Of a stretch of 64,000 nt of DNA, positions 27,557 through 39,032 are shown in pieces. The notes beneath the pieces are model-generated. The model saw only the letters and a list, made by a program, of their open reading frames with translations. It was not told the origin of the DNA and made no database searches. The stretch is taken from contig CM035352.1 in NCBI GenBank assembly GCA_020137815.1, forward strand, positions 3,045,131-3,109,130, given 5' to 3'. This stretch comes from Hormiphora californensis. Taxonomy: Eukaryota; Ctenophora; Tentaculata; Cydippida; Pleurobrachiidae. Within the stretch, counting starts at the first letter, position 1. Each line of letters starts with the position of its first letter. Position numbers and translations under genes: made by a program.

Positions 27557-28596
27557 CCATTCTAATTACGATGCTAAAGAATACATTGAATTAAAATCAG
27601 TGCGAGTAGACGTGGTGAACCGGTATCCCGGCCTTCGCTAAAAAAGGTAGACGTTGTCAAGGCCGTATTTTCGTAGGATTATTCGGAGACTATTGTTCTA
27701 CTGCCTGCCGGGAATCAATGTTTGGTGCATATAACGTGAGATGTCTTTCTAGATTTCATTTCAGTTTTTCTGCTGAGACCGAGGAAGACTGAAGAGGCGA
27801 TAAAACTCGATAAATGGAGACCGACCCGGGACAATTTAAAAGAGTATCCCGTGGTCCACACAGATATTGGCAAATGGCAGCCGCCTAACCTAGCGAGAGC
27901 TATCAAGATCTTGATCTTGCAAGAGATGTTCCGGTTAGAGATTGAAGGAATCATCAATCAGGACTCACGGACACGCCAAACACCTTGGCCTATGCTACAG
28001 GCCCTAAAGCCTAGAAGCCGTGGAAAACGCGCGCACTTGGGGTCTGCAGCGCATGCCAACCAAACACCTTGCCAAAAGCTGAAACTGAACAAAAAACTGG
28101 TTTAAAATTTTTTTTTTAAATTTTTTTTTGGAAAAAAAAGTTTAAAATTTTGAGAACTCAGACTCCTTAAAAAGTTTAAAACTCTGCGCGCGCTTACACT
28201 TAACTGCTTACCGCGCCGCGTTAAATATTTGCGCGTCCGTGCGCGGTTACTAGCTGCTGAACGCTTCAACTTTGTCATCTTGTAGAGAATTGTCACTGGC
28301 GCGCTCCAATGCCCACCGTCTTATTTACCCAATAAGTTGCTAGGGAATTATTGTGTACACGCAATTAGAAATAAGCAAAGTTTGTTGAAAACTGAAACAC
28401 TTAAACACAGTCAAAACTCAATTGTTCGATCATGATCTACCCAGTTAAAATAAGTCAAAACAAGTCCATCAGTTTTTGTACATAATCGCATGGGCCGTCA
28501 ATCACTCAATGATTCATGCTAGCAGCTACTTAGTCAATAGTCACGATCCAGTATACTAGAAAAGAAGGCAAGGAAATTTGGTTGCAGTTCTCATCA
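27557..28596. other. Spacer between COG7 and the docking-domain gene
   Basis: Contains A/T homopolymer tracts near 28105-28145 and GC-rich words, but no supported gene. It should include the COG7 promoter and the 3' UTR of the next gene. Confidence 0.35.
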
Positions 28597-31500
28597 TCAA
28601 GCAACAGATTCAGCATAGTTCCATGGGCATCCGCTCAAGTCACTCTGAAAATAGGGAGATGTTCGCTGGGTTAATCCTTTAATATATAAATCTTCGTAAA
28701 ACAATTATCAGTCCCCGAGGGGTACATCGGTTACTGTCTCTCGCAACTTACAATAGAGATGGTGTCTGTAGAATCCACTTTCTTTATTTGTTGTTGCACT
28801 GGTTGTGATCGAACAGCGTGGACCACCCTGTAACATTGATATCATTTATTAGAGTTATTAACTGATCAAGCTACTCAATATTGAAACTATTATCATGATT
28901 AAATCTACAAAACTGCAAATGGGGCTATTACCGCGTGGCCCAAATTAAAGGGAGGGTACGTTGGCCTTCTTTTGACCCAGAAGTTTAATTTCAATCACTC
29001 TGATATTTTGACACAATGTCTGCATGGGTACTCATTCGAGGAATCCGAAGTTTCAGCCCTCTGGATAAAAGTTCATTTTTTTCGACCGAATGAACATTGA
29101 ATGAACACCAATATGGGTTGTTTTGTACAAACTCTTTTATTTTATTTTATAAGCGGGGCGCGCGAAAAACAGTCTAACCTGGCAACAATATGGGACCATA
29201 TTTCGGTACCAAAGTTTCACAAATTTGTTTGGCTATCGATTTCCTTTCGAATGGGACCAGTTTGAGCTTAATTGGATCACCACAAGAATCACAGTGATCC
29301 GTTTTCTAAGCCTAGGGTAAGTCATGTGATCCCCATCAAATTATGACGTGTTAGCAAGAGAGCTTACATTTTAACGGATGCTGTATCGGTACACCATCCT
29401 CATTAGCAGACGTGATACGTGATACGCGACCGTTACACCTGCTTATTGGCACTTCGTAATGACACTAGCGTCCCAATGGGGGTCACATGACCAGACCTAG
29501 GGTTAGAAAACTGGCCACTGTGTCTCTTGTGGTGGTCCAATTGAGCTCAAATCGGTCGCGTTTGAAAGGAAATCGATACCCGAAGGTGACTGTGAAATTC
29601 CGGTTCCAAAAAGCATTCCTGTTTTCAAGTTCATTCAGGATTCATTCCAGTCGGAAAAATGAATTTTAAGATAGAGAGCTTAAATTCCGGCTAACATCAA
29701 AATTGATCAAGTGTAGTGGCCGTACAGATTTTTAGCGCCTGAATTTACCGATTTCTGGTCAAAACAGGTCAAAATCGATGTTTGGTAAAAAATATATATA
29801 TATATATATATATATAACTTATTTCACCCACTAAACTTGATTCAATTTTAATAAAAATGCAGATTGCCATTTGTTGATACTTGCTCTAATGTATGGCGGT
29901 TTTTAAAATAATAAAATCGAATTTAATCAAGAGAAAACCTCAAAAAACCCGAAAAACGAAAAATTGAGTTCATTAATGAACTTTCAACTTTTATGATTCG
30001 AAACTTCGGATTCCTCGAATGAGTACCCATGCAGACATTGTGTCAAAATATCAGAGTGATTGAAATTAAACTTCTGGGTGAAAAGAAGGCCAACCCTTTA
30101 ATTTGGGCCACGCGGTATATCCGCTCAACAATGGTATAAACTATTGCAGGTCCCTACTTGATTTGTTCAGGTTCAGCGAGTATTGGTATTTCTTCAACAG
30201 GTTCGTCAAAGAACACAGTACGGTAGGGTGTGATAGGTCGAGAGCGGGGTTGTCTAGAATGCATCGTTAACACTTCTTCTTTCAGTTCAGCATCTTCTGT
30301 CTGTTGGAAGGGGTACTGAGCAGGGGTTAGCTCCAGAGAAGGGGTACTGAGCAGGGGTTAGCTCCAGAGAAGGGGTACTGAGCAGGGGTTAGATCCAGAG
30401 AAGGGGTACTGAGCAGGGGTTAGCTCCAGAGAAGGGGTACTGAGCAGGGGTTAGCTCCAGAGAAGGGGTACTGAGCAGGGGTTAGCTCCAGAGAAGGGGT
30501 ACTGAGCAGGGGTTAGCTCCAGAGAAGGGGTATTGAGCAGGGGTTAGCTCCAGAGAAGGGGTACTGAGCAGGGGTTAGCTCCAGAGAAGGGGTACTGAGC
30601 AGGGGTTAGCTCCAGAGAAGGGGTACTGAGCAGGGGTTAGCTCCAGAGAAGGGGTACTGAGCAGGGGTTAGCTCCAGAGAAGGGGTACTGAGCAGGGGTT
30701 AGCTCCAGAGAAGGGGTAGGGCGAGAGAGAATTTTGGCAGAGTGAATCTGTCGTTAGTGGAATTTCAACTTGAACAAGGAACATGGGATTTATAAATAGA
30801 GCATGGTGTTACCATGGTGTTACCATGTGTAATCTAGACTGTTACCATTATGTGTGTAGGTGGTGGAGCAGCGTTAACTTTGTTAACTTGACTGTTTGTT
30901 ACTGCAATCCCTCCCGATAGGACACTCTCTTCCTCCTGAATAAGGATATAACATTTAGATTGAAGTTGTAGGATGTCAGGTAAGAAGGAAACAAAACACA
31001 CCAGAGACCGAAAGACTGGGAACAATGAACATGTCAACAGTCAAAGCAAGGCAAGAAGTTGGGTACAGTGTCCCCTCTCTTCTTGGGAAGGGGATCCCTA
31101 ACTAAACGTAGCGTGCACGATAACATGAGAGAGACAGCGCAGGAGGATATAAGAAGGGGGGGGGGATATCATACCCAAGGCAAGAAGATGTCTCTCAAGC
31201 TATAATATGTTATACGCGCCCGGTATGGATGAGGGTGAATAGAGACAGTGACAAGTAGGTTTTGGGTATCGGAACAAAGGTACGAATACTCAGATACAGG
31301 GCCGATTTGAGGGAACTCAGAACGGTGAACTTATTAGGGTTAAAGAAGAATATTATAAGTAACGATAAGAAAGAGATATAATAGATTGATCTAAATGTTG
31401 ACTCAGTGATGCTGAGTAGTGTGGGCAATCGCAGGGGCGACTGAGGTCAAGGGATGACCTTATATATCCCATAAGGGAGAAGGAGGGTTGACACATAGGT

Positions 31501-34500
31501 AATTTAGAGTGTCACGAAGGGTCCAAATATTCAATGATAAGACCTCTGATAATCCTGCAGAACCCTGCAGAACGAAGGACTGTCAATCACGTAACAAATC
31601 CTTCTTCTAAATAAAAATTTTAAAAAAATGTCTTTGAATCACACTCTAAGAAATATATTCATGCAAAAAAAAAAAGAGTCTGTCGCTCTAATAGTTCATA
31701 TAATAGAAAGTATAGTCTGTTCCATCCTCATGGTTCGGGACAGTAACAGGACCAGTATCAGGACCAGTATCAGGACCAGTATCAGGACTAGTATCAGGAC
31801 CAGTATCAGAATTAGGCTGGCCAACAAGGAGTAGAATGAGCATTAGGTATATTGCCAGCTGCTTTTGTCCAAGATGGGGAGCTGGTGCTATACCAAGCTA
31901 CAGAAACTAAAGGGGGAATCGACTCTTTTTGTTGAGGGCTGAAATGTTTCAGCTTCCTGAAACACTGTGTTAGATGTTTGGAAGTGAAAGAGATATCACA
32001 ATGTTTTAGGGAATTTTGAAAGAAAGAGGTATCACGATGTTTTTAGGGATTTTGATTTTAGGGAATAGGGATGTTTTTTAGGGATGGTAATTATATTAGT
32101 AATTATAGGGAATATAGGGATATAGGGAATAGGTTTCACGATATAGGGATATAGGGAATATAGGGATATAGGGAATAGGTTTCACGATCTTTAGGGATTT
32201 CAAAATTTGGGATTTCAAAATGGAAGGGGTATTACAATGTTTTAGGGATTTTGCTAAAAGGGAATAGGTTTCAGGATTTTTTAGGGATTTCAAATTTGGG
32301 ATTTCAAAATGGAAGGGGTATTACAATGTTTTAGGGATTTGGAAAGGAAGAGATATCACATTTTTAGAAAATGCTTCAGGGATAGAACCTGTTTCATGGA
32401 AAAGGTTTTAGGGTTGGAAAGTGCCCCAGGGTTGGAAAATGTTTCACAGGGAACATACTAACAAATAGGGACATGACAGGTATGCGATATTCTCGCGGTG
32501 ATCTCCCAAAATCGGTAGGGAGAGAACATATCAAATATGCTGAGAAATATTACGAATCTCCTTGGATTTTCTCACTCCAAAATCCAAGAGATAGTCACTT
32601 AGTATAACTGTCAATGTCTCCGTGCCTAATTCTCTAATTAGGACTTGCGAAAAATAGGTCTGCAAACTTTATGCAGAAAATCACACATCAACTCAAACTC
32701 ATGCACTGGTCCCCGACCACGACACATGAGTTAATCTATAACCTAACCCAGTTAGGCTAAACAACAGCAATATCCTTATACAGAGAGTATACTCAATCCA
32801 GCATGAGTATAAATGCACCTGGAAGGTCAAGTGATAAAATTCACGTGTACAAATGCTGCCCTATGTTAATCCAATGAGGGATCAGCACGAATAAACCTGT
32901 GAGTATAAGAGATATGCCTGAAATATAAATGTGTACTCATCAGTACGTGAAAGAAAAGGGTTCAACAACCTGAAATAAGGAATAATGCACAATAATCAAG
33001 GGAAGCCTCGATTCAACAAACAAACAAACAAACAAACAAATAAACAAACAAACAAACGAACAAACAAATAAATAAATAAATAAAAGTGTTGGGATGATTA
33101 ATTAAGGACGAAGGGATTAGTTAAGGAATAATCAACTTTTTTTAAAAATCCTCAGAAGATGGGTTAGCTTGGGATCGAAATCGTTTATCTCGGGAATAAT
33201 TTCGAGATTGAGGGATTCGGGATCTTGAACGGGAATGAGCACGGTATTCATCATTTTGGTAATCATGTGATGATCTAGGGATTTCATCATAATCGGTAAA
33301 CTCACGTTGTCTCAACAAGGGATAAGGATCATGCCGGGTTGAACTTTCCGAGGGATTGCACATCAGGTAGGCTCTCTCCGTCAATTTTGCCGATTTTACA
33401 GCAGAAGCAAATGATGAAGGGGATATGGTATTAAGGTGAAGTTTAATTCTTCTATCTGACACACCTCTAATGAATGCCATCAGGGAAAATTCATCAGCTT
33501 CGGAGGGATTGTTGGGACAAGCAATAGATGCTTTCTGACATAACCTGTCGGCATACTCTTGTACACTTTCAGAGGGATTTTGGGAGCAATCAAGTAACTT
33601 GTTTTTAAGGAAGAAAGCGTCCTCATCATAAATAGCTTTTTTAAACTCATTTATAAAGGAATCACAATCAATTGATTGTTCAGGGGTTAGTTTAACGGAT
33701 TTTAATTGATTGTAAACGGTATCATCGTTAATACATTGAAGGAAATAAGGGAGATGGTTCGCAATAGGTATATAGGTAAGCTTCGTATGTTCAGTGAATC
33801 GCTTGCAGAAGGTTACAAAGTCATCACCTTTCTCAAATTTTTTGAGCGGCTGGCCATGGGATAAGTTACTTAGAACAGAAGCGAGATCAGGTTGATTAAG
33901 GGATGGAGGAAGGTTTAGTTTACTCATCATTTCACTAACAAAATTAGGGTCAGATTTGGTAAAATTAGCAATGTGATTTAAAAGCTCTTGCTTGGAGAGT
34001 GTCATAGCGGGATATTACGACAAATAGTAGATAGAGCAACGAGGGTAAAAGGATTTGTATCAGGCTCCAATTGTTATACGCGCCCGGTATGGATGAGGGT
34101 GAATAGAGACAGTGACAAGTAGGTTTTGGGTATCGGAACAAAGGTACGAATACTCAGATACAGGGCCGATTTGAGGGAACTCAGAACGGTGAACTTATTA
34201 GGGTTAAAGAAGAATATTATAAGTAACGATAAGAAAGAGATATAATAGATTGATCTAAATGTTGACTCAGTGATGCTGAGTAGTGTGGGCAATCGCAGGG
34301 GCGACTGAGGTCAAGGGATGACCTTATATATCCCATAAGGGAGAAGGAGGGTTGACACATAGGTAATTTAGAGTGTCACGAAGGGTCCAAATATTCAATG
34401 ATAAGACCTCTGATAATCCTGCAGAACCCTGCAGAACGAAGGACTGTCAATCACGTAACAAATAGTGATGAAAGTACCCAACTATAAAACAGTGTCTTAC

Positions 34501-35976
34501 CAGGACATCCCCATACCAAGAAGGAACCTCAGTAAGATCACAGCTCCCAGTCATAACTACTGATGGTGACCTTCTTTTTAGTGGTTCTGGTGGTACTGGG
34601 TCAACCTCCTTCTCTTCTTCCTCTTCCTCCACTTCCTCTAATTCCTTCTCTCCATCCTTTGTCATGGTTTTATCTTCCTCGACTTCTTCAGCTTCATCTT
34701 CAACCTGTTCAATCGCTGTTTTACAATCCTCCTCCTTTTTGACACCCATTTCTTCGCCTGATTTTTCATTCTCACCCGATTTATTATCAACAGATTCCTT
34801 CGCTGAATCCTCCTTTCCTGACCCCTTTTTCTCTGCTTTCTCCTTCTTTTTCTTTCCCTTCTTATCCTTTTTATCTTTTGTATCTTTCTCTTCGTTTTTG
34901 TCGCTTTTCGCCGTACTTTCTGAGGACTCGGAGGACTTTCGTTTCTTCTTTTTCCTCCCTGAGCAGTGATGTTTTGCTAACTTGGTTGGCAATGGAAGAT
35001 TGGAAGGTATTCCAGATTGTTTTGAAGGCAAATTACTCATAAAGTCAACAAGTTACTAATAAGTTCAACTTACCAAAATTGAAGATGCTTTCCACCGTTG
35101 CAACATAATCCTGTGTTACCACTACCTCATCACCCTCCTTCTCATCCTTTTCCTCATCACCCTCCTTGTGAGATGCAGTGGCCCCAGGTACTGGTACTGG
35201 TACTGGTAGTGCTTTTGTTACCTGGGCCCCAGGTACTGGTAGTGCTTTTGTTACAGGGGCTGTTTTTGGTCGAGCTATATCAGGAGCAGTTTTAGACCTG
35301 TTCATGGTCCTGTTCATGGAGTGGCGGGTATCTGGACCTGAAAGTAAAATATTGGTATGGATACTGATATCATTATACCTCACAGATAGAATATATAAGA
35401 AAACCTCGTCAAAATCATTAATAATTGTGTTTCGTTGACTTATGTGATTCAGACTATCTGGTGTATTATAAACCGTATTTACTATATTTCCTTACCTTTT
35501 CCAACTGGTTTGTTCGACTCACAGGAGCGAGGCAAGATACGTTCTAAACTCTGACGAACATTGATTGCTTGACCTGAACATTTCAGACTGCTCTTTGAGT
35601 GAGATGGCCCGTCCGATGTTATTGTAGGTTGAGATGGAACAAAAATACTCTGTCCTCTTTCCTGAAAATATTGCTCGAATAATGGTATTAGTTACTCACT
35701 CACTCGTTCAGCTGAAACAAATATTGACATTCTGTATAGGCCTGTATGGCGGCGCCCATACCCCAATTTGATTCTCAAAGTGCGCTCAGATGGGGTCGGC
35801 GGCGCCAGACAGTGTAAAGGCCTGTATGAACAAATAATGATATCTTTTCTAACCTGCAACAGGGTGACAATAAAAGACACGGGATCATCAGGTTTTTTCT
35901 CTACCACATTCCTCATTAACTCCTCAAACAACACCTCTATGTTCTTATTCTGGATATACTCCCGTGTTCTTGTCAT
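28597..35976 (-). CDS. Protein with RII-like docking domain and Lys/Glu-rich middle (unnamed)
   Basis: Eight exons join in frame on minus: 35854-35976, 35496-35661, 35074-35337, 34501-34958, 30846-30935, 30158-30300, 28752-28827, 28597-28644, giving 455 residues. Residues 5-41 (YIQNKNIEVLFEELMRNVVE, then KKPDDPVSFIVTLL) have the two-helix pattern of the RII-alpha/DPY-30 docking fold seen in ciliary and AKAP-linked proteins and at the N terminus of AK5. The middle is Pro-rich (repeats of TKALPVP) then strongly charged, with runs of Lys and Glu. The end has RPITPYRTVFFDEP and a short final exon. The family is not recognised; a cilium or sperm-tail role is only a guess. The start is the first ATG after an in-frame stop. 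An additional exon near 31730-31810 is possible but lacks a good donor. Confidence 0.72.
28931..30115. mobile_element. Inverted-repeat DNA element (family E) in the penultimate long intron
   Basis: Ends CCGCGTGGCCCAAATTAAAG and its complement, flanked by TA (28929-28930, 30116-30117). Terminal arms pair over about 130 bp; further inside, weaker complementary stretches remain. It contains a TA dinucleotide run near 29793-29813. It shares the internal word GTGTCTCTTGTGGTGGTCCA with the element at 55224-55805. Confidence 0.82.
30303..30720 (-). repeat. 31-bp tandem repeat abutting a splice acceptor
   Basis: About 13 near-identical copies of GGGGTACTGAGCAGGGGTTA plus GCTCCAGAGAA. On the coding (minus) strand the array reads as pyrimidine-rich CTGCTCAGTACCCCTTC units and runs directly into the acceptor of the exon starting at 30300. 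Confidence 0.93.
31208..31596 (-). repeat. 3' LTR
   Basis: 389 bp, same sequence as the other LTR; TG at one end and CA at the other on the minus strand. Confidence 0.95.
31745..31812. repeat. 12-bp tandem repeat ACCAGTATCAGG
   Basis: Five copies. On minus the frame reads PDTG repeats and is open with an upstream CAG, so it could be a small exon, but no donor follows before a stop. Confidence 0.7.
32040..33090. repeat. Non-coding interior of the LTR element with simple repeats
   Basis: Repeated words TTTTAGGGATTT, GGGATATAGGGAATA and AAATGGAAGGGGTATTACAATG from 32040 to 32350, and an (AAAC/AAAT)n run at 33020-33085. The pol region expected here is absent. Confidence 0.7.
33142..34005 (-). 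CDS. Retrotransposon Gag protein
   Basis: 287 codons. The central region (FVTFCKRFTEHTKLTYIP, later SVQEYADRLCQKASIACP) has the helical pattern of the retrotransposon Gag capsid family, which packages element RNA into cytoplasmic particles. The C-terminal tail is Arg/Ser-rich (SRSRSRIPQSRN) and may bind RNA in place of a zinc knuckle, which is missing. The start is the first ATG after the leader. It ends without overlapping any pol frame, consistent with dependence on another element for replication. Confidence 0.88.
   Translation of the reverse strand: MTLSKQELLNHIANFTKSDPNFVSEMMSKLNLPPSLNQPDLASVLSNLSHGQPLKKFEKGDDFVTFCKRFTEHTKLTYIPIANHLPYFLQCINDDTVYNQLKSVKLTPEQSIDCDSFINEFKKAIYDEDAFFLKNKLLDCSQNPSESVQEYADRLCQKASIACPNNPSEADEFSLMAFIRGVSDRRIKLHLNTISPSSFASAVKSAKLTERAYLMCNPSESSTRHDPYPLLRQREFTDYDEIPRSSHDYQNDEYRAHSRSRSRIPQSRNYSRDKRFRSQANPSSEDF
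34072..34460 (-). repeat. 5' LTR
   Basis: 389 bp, same length and apparently the same sequence as 31208-31596. Followed on the minus strand by the primer-site-like sequence. Confidence 0.95.
35736..35833. repeat. GC-rich GGCGCC repeat in intron 1 of the docking-domain gene
   Basis: Contains GGCGGCGCC at both ends and TTTGATTCTCAAA with CTCAGATGGGGTCG inside. The direct repeat GGCCTGTATG on each side may be a target duplication. Related blocks lie at 39890-40340. Confidence 0.6.
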
Positions 35977-36694
35977 GACTGATCTAGCAGCCAATGAAGT
36001 TTTGGTTTAGTAAAACTAGCAAAGTAGAAGCTTGTATCAATAATACGGTGTAGGATCAGACAACTCATATCAGCCTTAAGTAGGCGATATGAAATAGTTT
36101 ACTGCAGCGAATCCGCTAATGAACCAACTGTTCAGTGTTCACCTCATTGATCATTTTTAGTTTTTTTTTTACGTTTGCCGTTTCTAATAATATCTCCAGT
36201 TTCTGATAAGATAAAGACTTGATCCCGGTTGCATTAGGAAGGTATTTTCATTGTCTTTCCAATTCAATTGGGATAAAGTCTCAGGTCTCTCTCTCTCTCT
36301 TAATCAGGAACTGAAGATATCGCAGAGAAATACAAAAAAGGTTAAAAAACAAACTTTGCGAAAAGTGAAAACCAGGGCGGAAAAATTCCAGCTTCTTGAT
36401 CTTGAACATCGATGCGCGTGCGACGCCATAAGTCGATTTAAATGTGACGCGCCAACATAATTTGTTTTGCGTTGCATTTTGCGCGGCGTTAAACATCACC
36501 ACTCGGATCCACTCCGCAAACAATCGACGAATTGACCAATCACAGCTCAGGAAGGTTGATTACAGAGAGAGCGGTGCTTACGGAGACTTTATGATGGAAT
36601 AACATCTGTTGAATTCGTTTGAGAGAGTTTTCGCGTGTACCATCCCCAACAACATCCATCAGAGTAAAGCCGGGGCGAACATCAGCCTGACAAA
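35977..36694. promoter_or_regulatory. Divergent promoter region between the docking-domain gene and the Y-box gene
   Basis: 718 bp between two start codons pointing away from each other, so promoters and 5' UTRs of both must lie here. A short CT run occurs near 36289-36300. No defined element recognised. Confidence 0.45.
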
Positions 36695-39032
36695 ATGACA
36701 TCTGGCGACGAAACAACAACAATAACACCAAGCAAGGCAATGGGAGGAGAGGAAGATATGGGTGGTGATGAGGCGCCCAAAGAAATCCGTGAGTGATGTG
36801 ATGATCTTTGCAGCAGCTTGTTTTTTTGTTCTTGAATTGTTTCTCTTGTGTTACCCAATTGTTGCCCCAATTGTTATATACCCTCATCTGTGTTAGTCCT
36901 AGTTGTGATAGTCTGCTATTGTTAACCCTCTTGTTTTATCCCTGTGTTAATATACTGCTATTATATTAGTTGACCCTCTTCTTATTCTTCAGTTGCGGAG
37001 AAGGTTACTGGAAAGGTGAAGTGGTTCAATGTGAAGAACGGCTATGGGTTCATCACACGGGACGACAATAACGAGGATATCTTCGTTCACCAGGTACACC
37101 CCCTCTCCAGTTAATTAACTGTTAATAACATTAGTTTTGCTATCATATCTCTAGCATCTACTAATCCATCCTCTTATGAACATTCCCTTTTCTATTTCCC
37201 TGCAGAACTTAGAGCAACTCAATTCTTTTACTGTCCTTCAAAATAAGCTTTGGTCAGGTGCCTCTATCTCTTGTTCTCAGCGACCATGTCTTGTTTTTCT
37301 AGTTTTGACTGGCTGATTGAAGAGGTTTAAATCCGTTGATTTTGATTTCACTGCCATCTATTATATTGACCAGAAGATTTATCTCTGGTTTACCCTCTAT
37401 CCCACGGTCAGACAACCCGCTCTCTTAATTTCTCTTTATCTTCCCCTCTCTCTCTCTCTCTCTCTCCCTCTCTTTTATCCCCCGCTCTCTTGGTGGCCAC
37501 TTGCGTCTGCTCAGCTAATCTCCCACTCTCAATCTTACACACTCCCGCGGGCTATTGCTTGTTCTGCGCGGTTCAGAGAGTGCAAAGCACACCACTGCTA
37601 GCGCTAATCTCCAAAATTCATCCGCGCGTTATTCCTGCAGTTCCAACCTTTCACTCTAGCTCATCATTGCAGGAACTTTTGCTTCCGGGTATTGTTCGTT
37701 CAAATGTTCCATCCTTCTTTTTTATCAAGATTCTTGTCCTTACCTAACCCACCCCATTCCAACATACTCCACCCAACTGCGTATCTCTAACCACTTCCCA
37801 CCCCCTCAGACTGCTATCTCGAAGAACAACCCCCGCAAGTTGAAGAGGAGTGTGGGAGACGACGAGGAGGTCGTGTTTGACGTGGTCCGAGGCTCCAAGG
37901 GAAATGAGGCTCACAATGTCACTGGACCCGACGGTGATCCAGTCAAGGGAAGTATCTATGCCCGAGACAGGAAACCAAGACGGGGACGTGGCGGCCTCAG
38001 AGGTGCCGGGGGACGTGGAGGAGGTGGACGACCGGAGAGAGAAGAGAGGAGTGAACGTGCCCCAAGGAGACGTGGCCGAAGATCTGAGAATGAGGTAAAT
38101 CTCAGGAGTAACAATTTGTTTCTAAAATCTTAACTCGCTATAATAAAATTTAAACTAGGTCTCATATTTCCCCAGGACCTGATACACTATAAACTAACCC
38201 CCTTCCCAGGACCTGATACTCCTTTATTCTAATTGAACTCTCCTCCCAGGACCGTAACGGTGAGGAGCAGCAGGAGGGAGGAAGGAAGACCCCAGAGGAC
38301 CGAGAAGATCGTGGTGGGGAACGTCCAGAACGGAGAGAGAGACGTCGCTCCGACCGGCGTAGCGAGAGCCGGGGTGGAGGAGGTGGAGGAATCCGTGATG
38401 TGGATTATCGAGACTCCCGACCTGGTGGGCGGAACTACTATCGGCTGAGGTAAACTAAATGATCGCAATTATTTTAAAAAGCTTCGGCTCAATTCGATCT
38501 TCTAGATATTAGTTTCACCCTCTCTCTCCCTGCCCTGGTTTGAACAACTCTGACCTTCTAGATGTTAATTTTACTCTCCCACAGGTCCGACTCTGAGGGA
38601 GCTACAGCTAACGGCGGACCCGAACGGTTCCGAACTACATCCCGTGGCGGCAGCCGGGACTCCCGATCCCGTGGAGGCCGAGGTGGCAGCAGCCGTGGTT
38701 CTGGTGGTAGTAGCCGAGGTCGAGGTGGCAGCAGCCGAGGTGCTGGAGGTCGAGGCCGCGGAGGTAGCACCTACTTCAGGAATAGTGACTACTCCGAGTA
38801 TCACGATTACAATGGTCCCAGACAGAGGGGCAGGAGGAGCGAGAATGAGGGTGGAGATCGTGGTGATGATCGTCGAGATGACCGTCGAGACCGTGGAGAT
38901 GACCGTCGGGACCGTGGTGATGACCGTCGAGATGATCGAGATGGTGGGAAGTCTAGCAGGGGCCAAGGAAGAAGGGGACCCTCTTACCGACCCCGCCGAA
39001 CCGACGGAGAGAACACCCAGGCTGCTGCCTAG
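36695..39032 (+). CDS. YBX: Y-box cold-shock-domain RNA-binding protein
   Basis: Five exons, 36695-36788, 36993-37093, 37810-38094, 38250-38449, 38585-39032, join to 375 residues. Y-box proteins bind mRNA in the cytoplasm (and DNA in the nucleus), controlling translation and storage. The N tail is acidic. The cold-shock domain spans about residues 31-105 with [19 protein letters not shown] (RNP1), EDIFVHQ (RNP2) and [43 protein letters not shown]. The C-terminal 250 residues alternate basic and acidic and are rich in RGG and GGSSRG repeats, then DDRRD repeats, ending TQAAA. Vertebrate YBX tails have basic/acidic islands but fewer RGG motifs, so this resembles invertebrate RGG-type Y-box proteins. 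Exon phases 1, 0, 0, 2. Which vertebrate paralogue is closest cannot be told. Confidence 0.95.

Larger units (their letters stand above)
31208..34460 (-). mobile_element. Gag-only LTR retrotransposon (non-autonomous, TR-GAG type)
   Basis: Two 389-bp direct LTRs (31208-31596, 34072-34460) that start TG and end CA on the minus strand and appear identical. Flanks give a 4-bp duplication AATA (31204-31207, 34461-34464). Next to the 5' LTR is a primer-site-like TGGAGCCTGATAC, and before the 3' LTR a purine tract AGAAGAAGGATT. Only a gag frame lies between them; no protease, reverse transcriptase or integrase. Identical LTRs imply recent insertion, into the intron of the docking-domain gene and in the same orientation. 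Confidence 0.93.

Noticed and set aside
31210-31428. 72-codon frame found twice (also 34074-34292)
   Set aside because: It lies inside the LTRs; its duplication is that of the LTR, and it is not a gene.
34664-34969. Plus-strand Ser/Phe-rich frame
   Set aside because: Shadow of the Lys/Glu-rich exon on the minus strand.
38571-38966. Minus-strand Thr/Ile-rich frame under the Y-box gene
   Set aside because: Shadow of the RGG/Asp-Arg repeats of the true exon.
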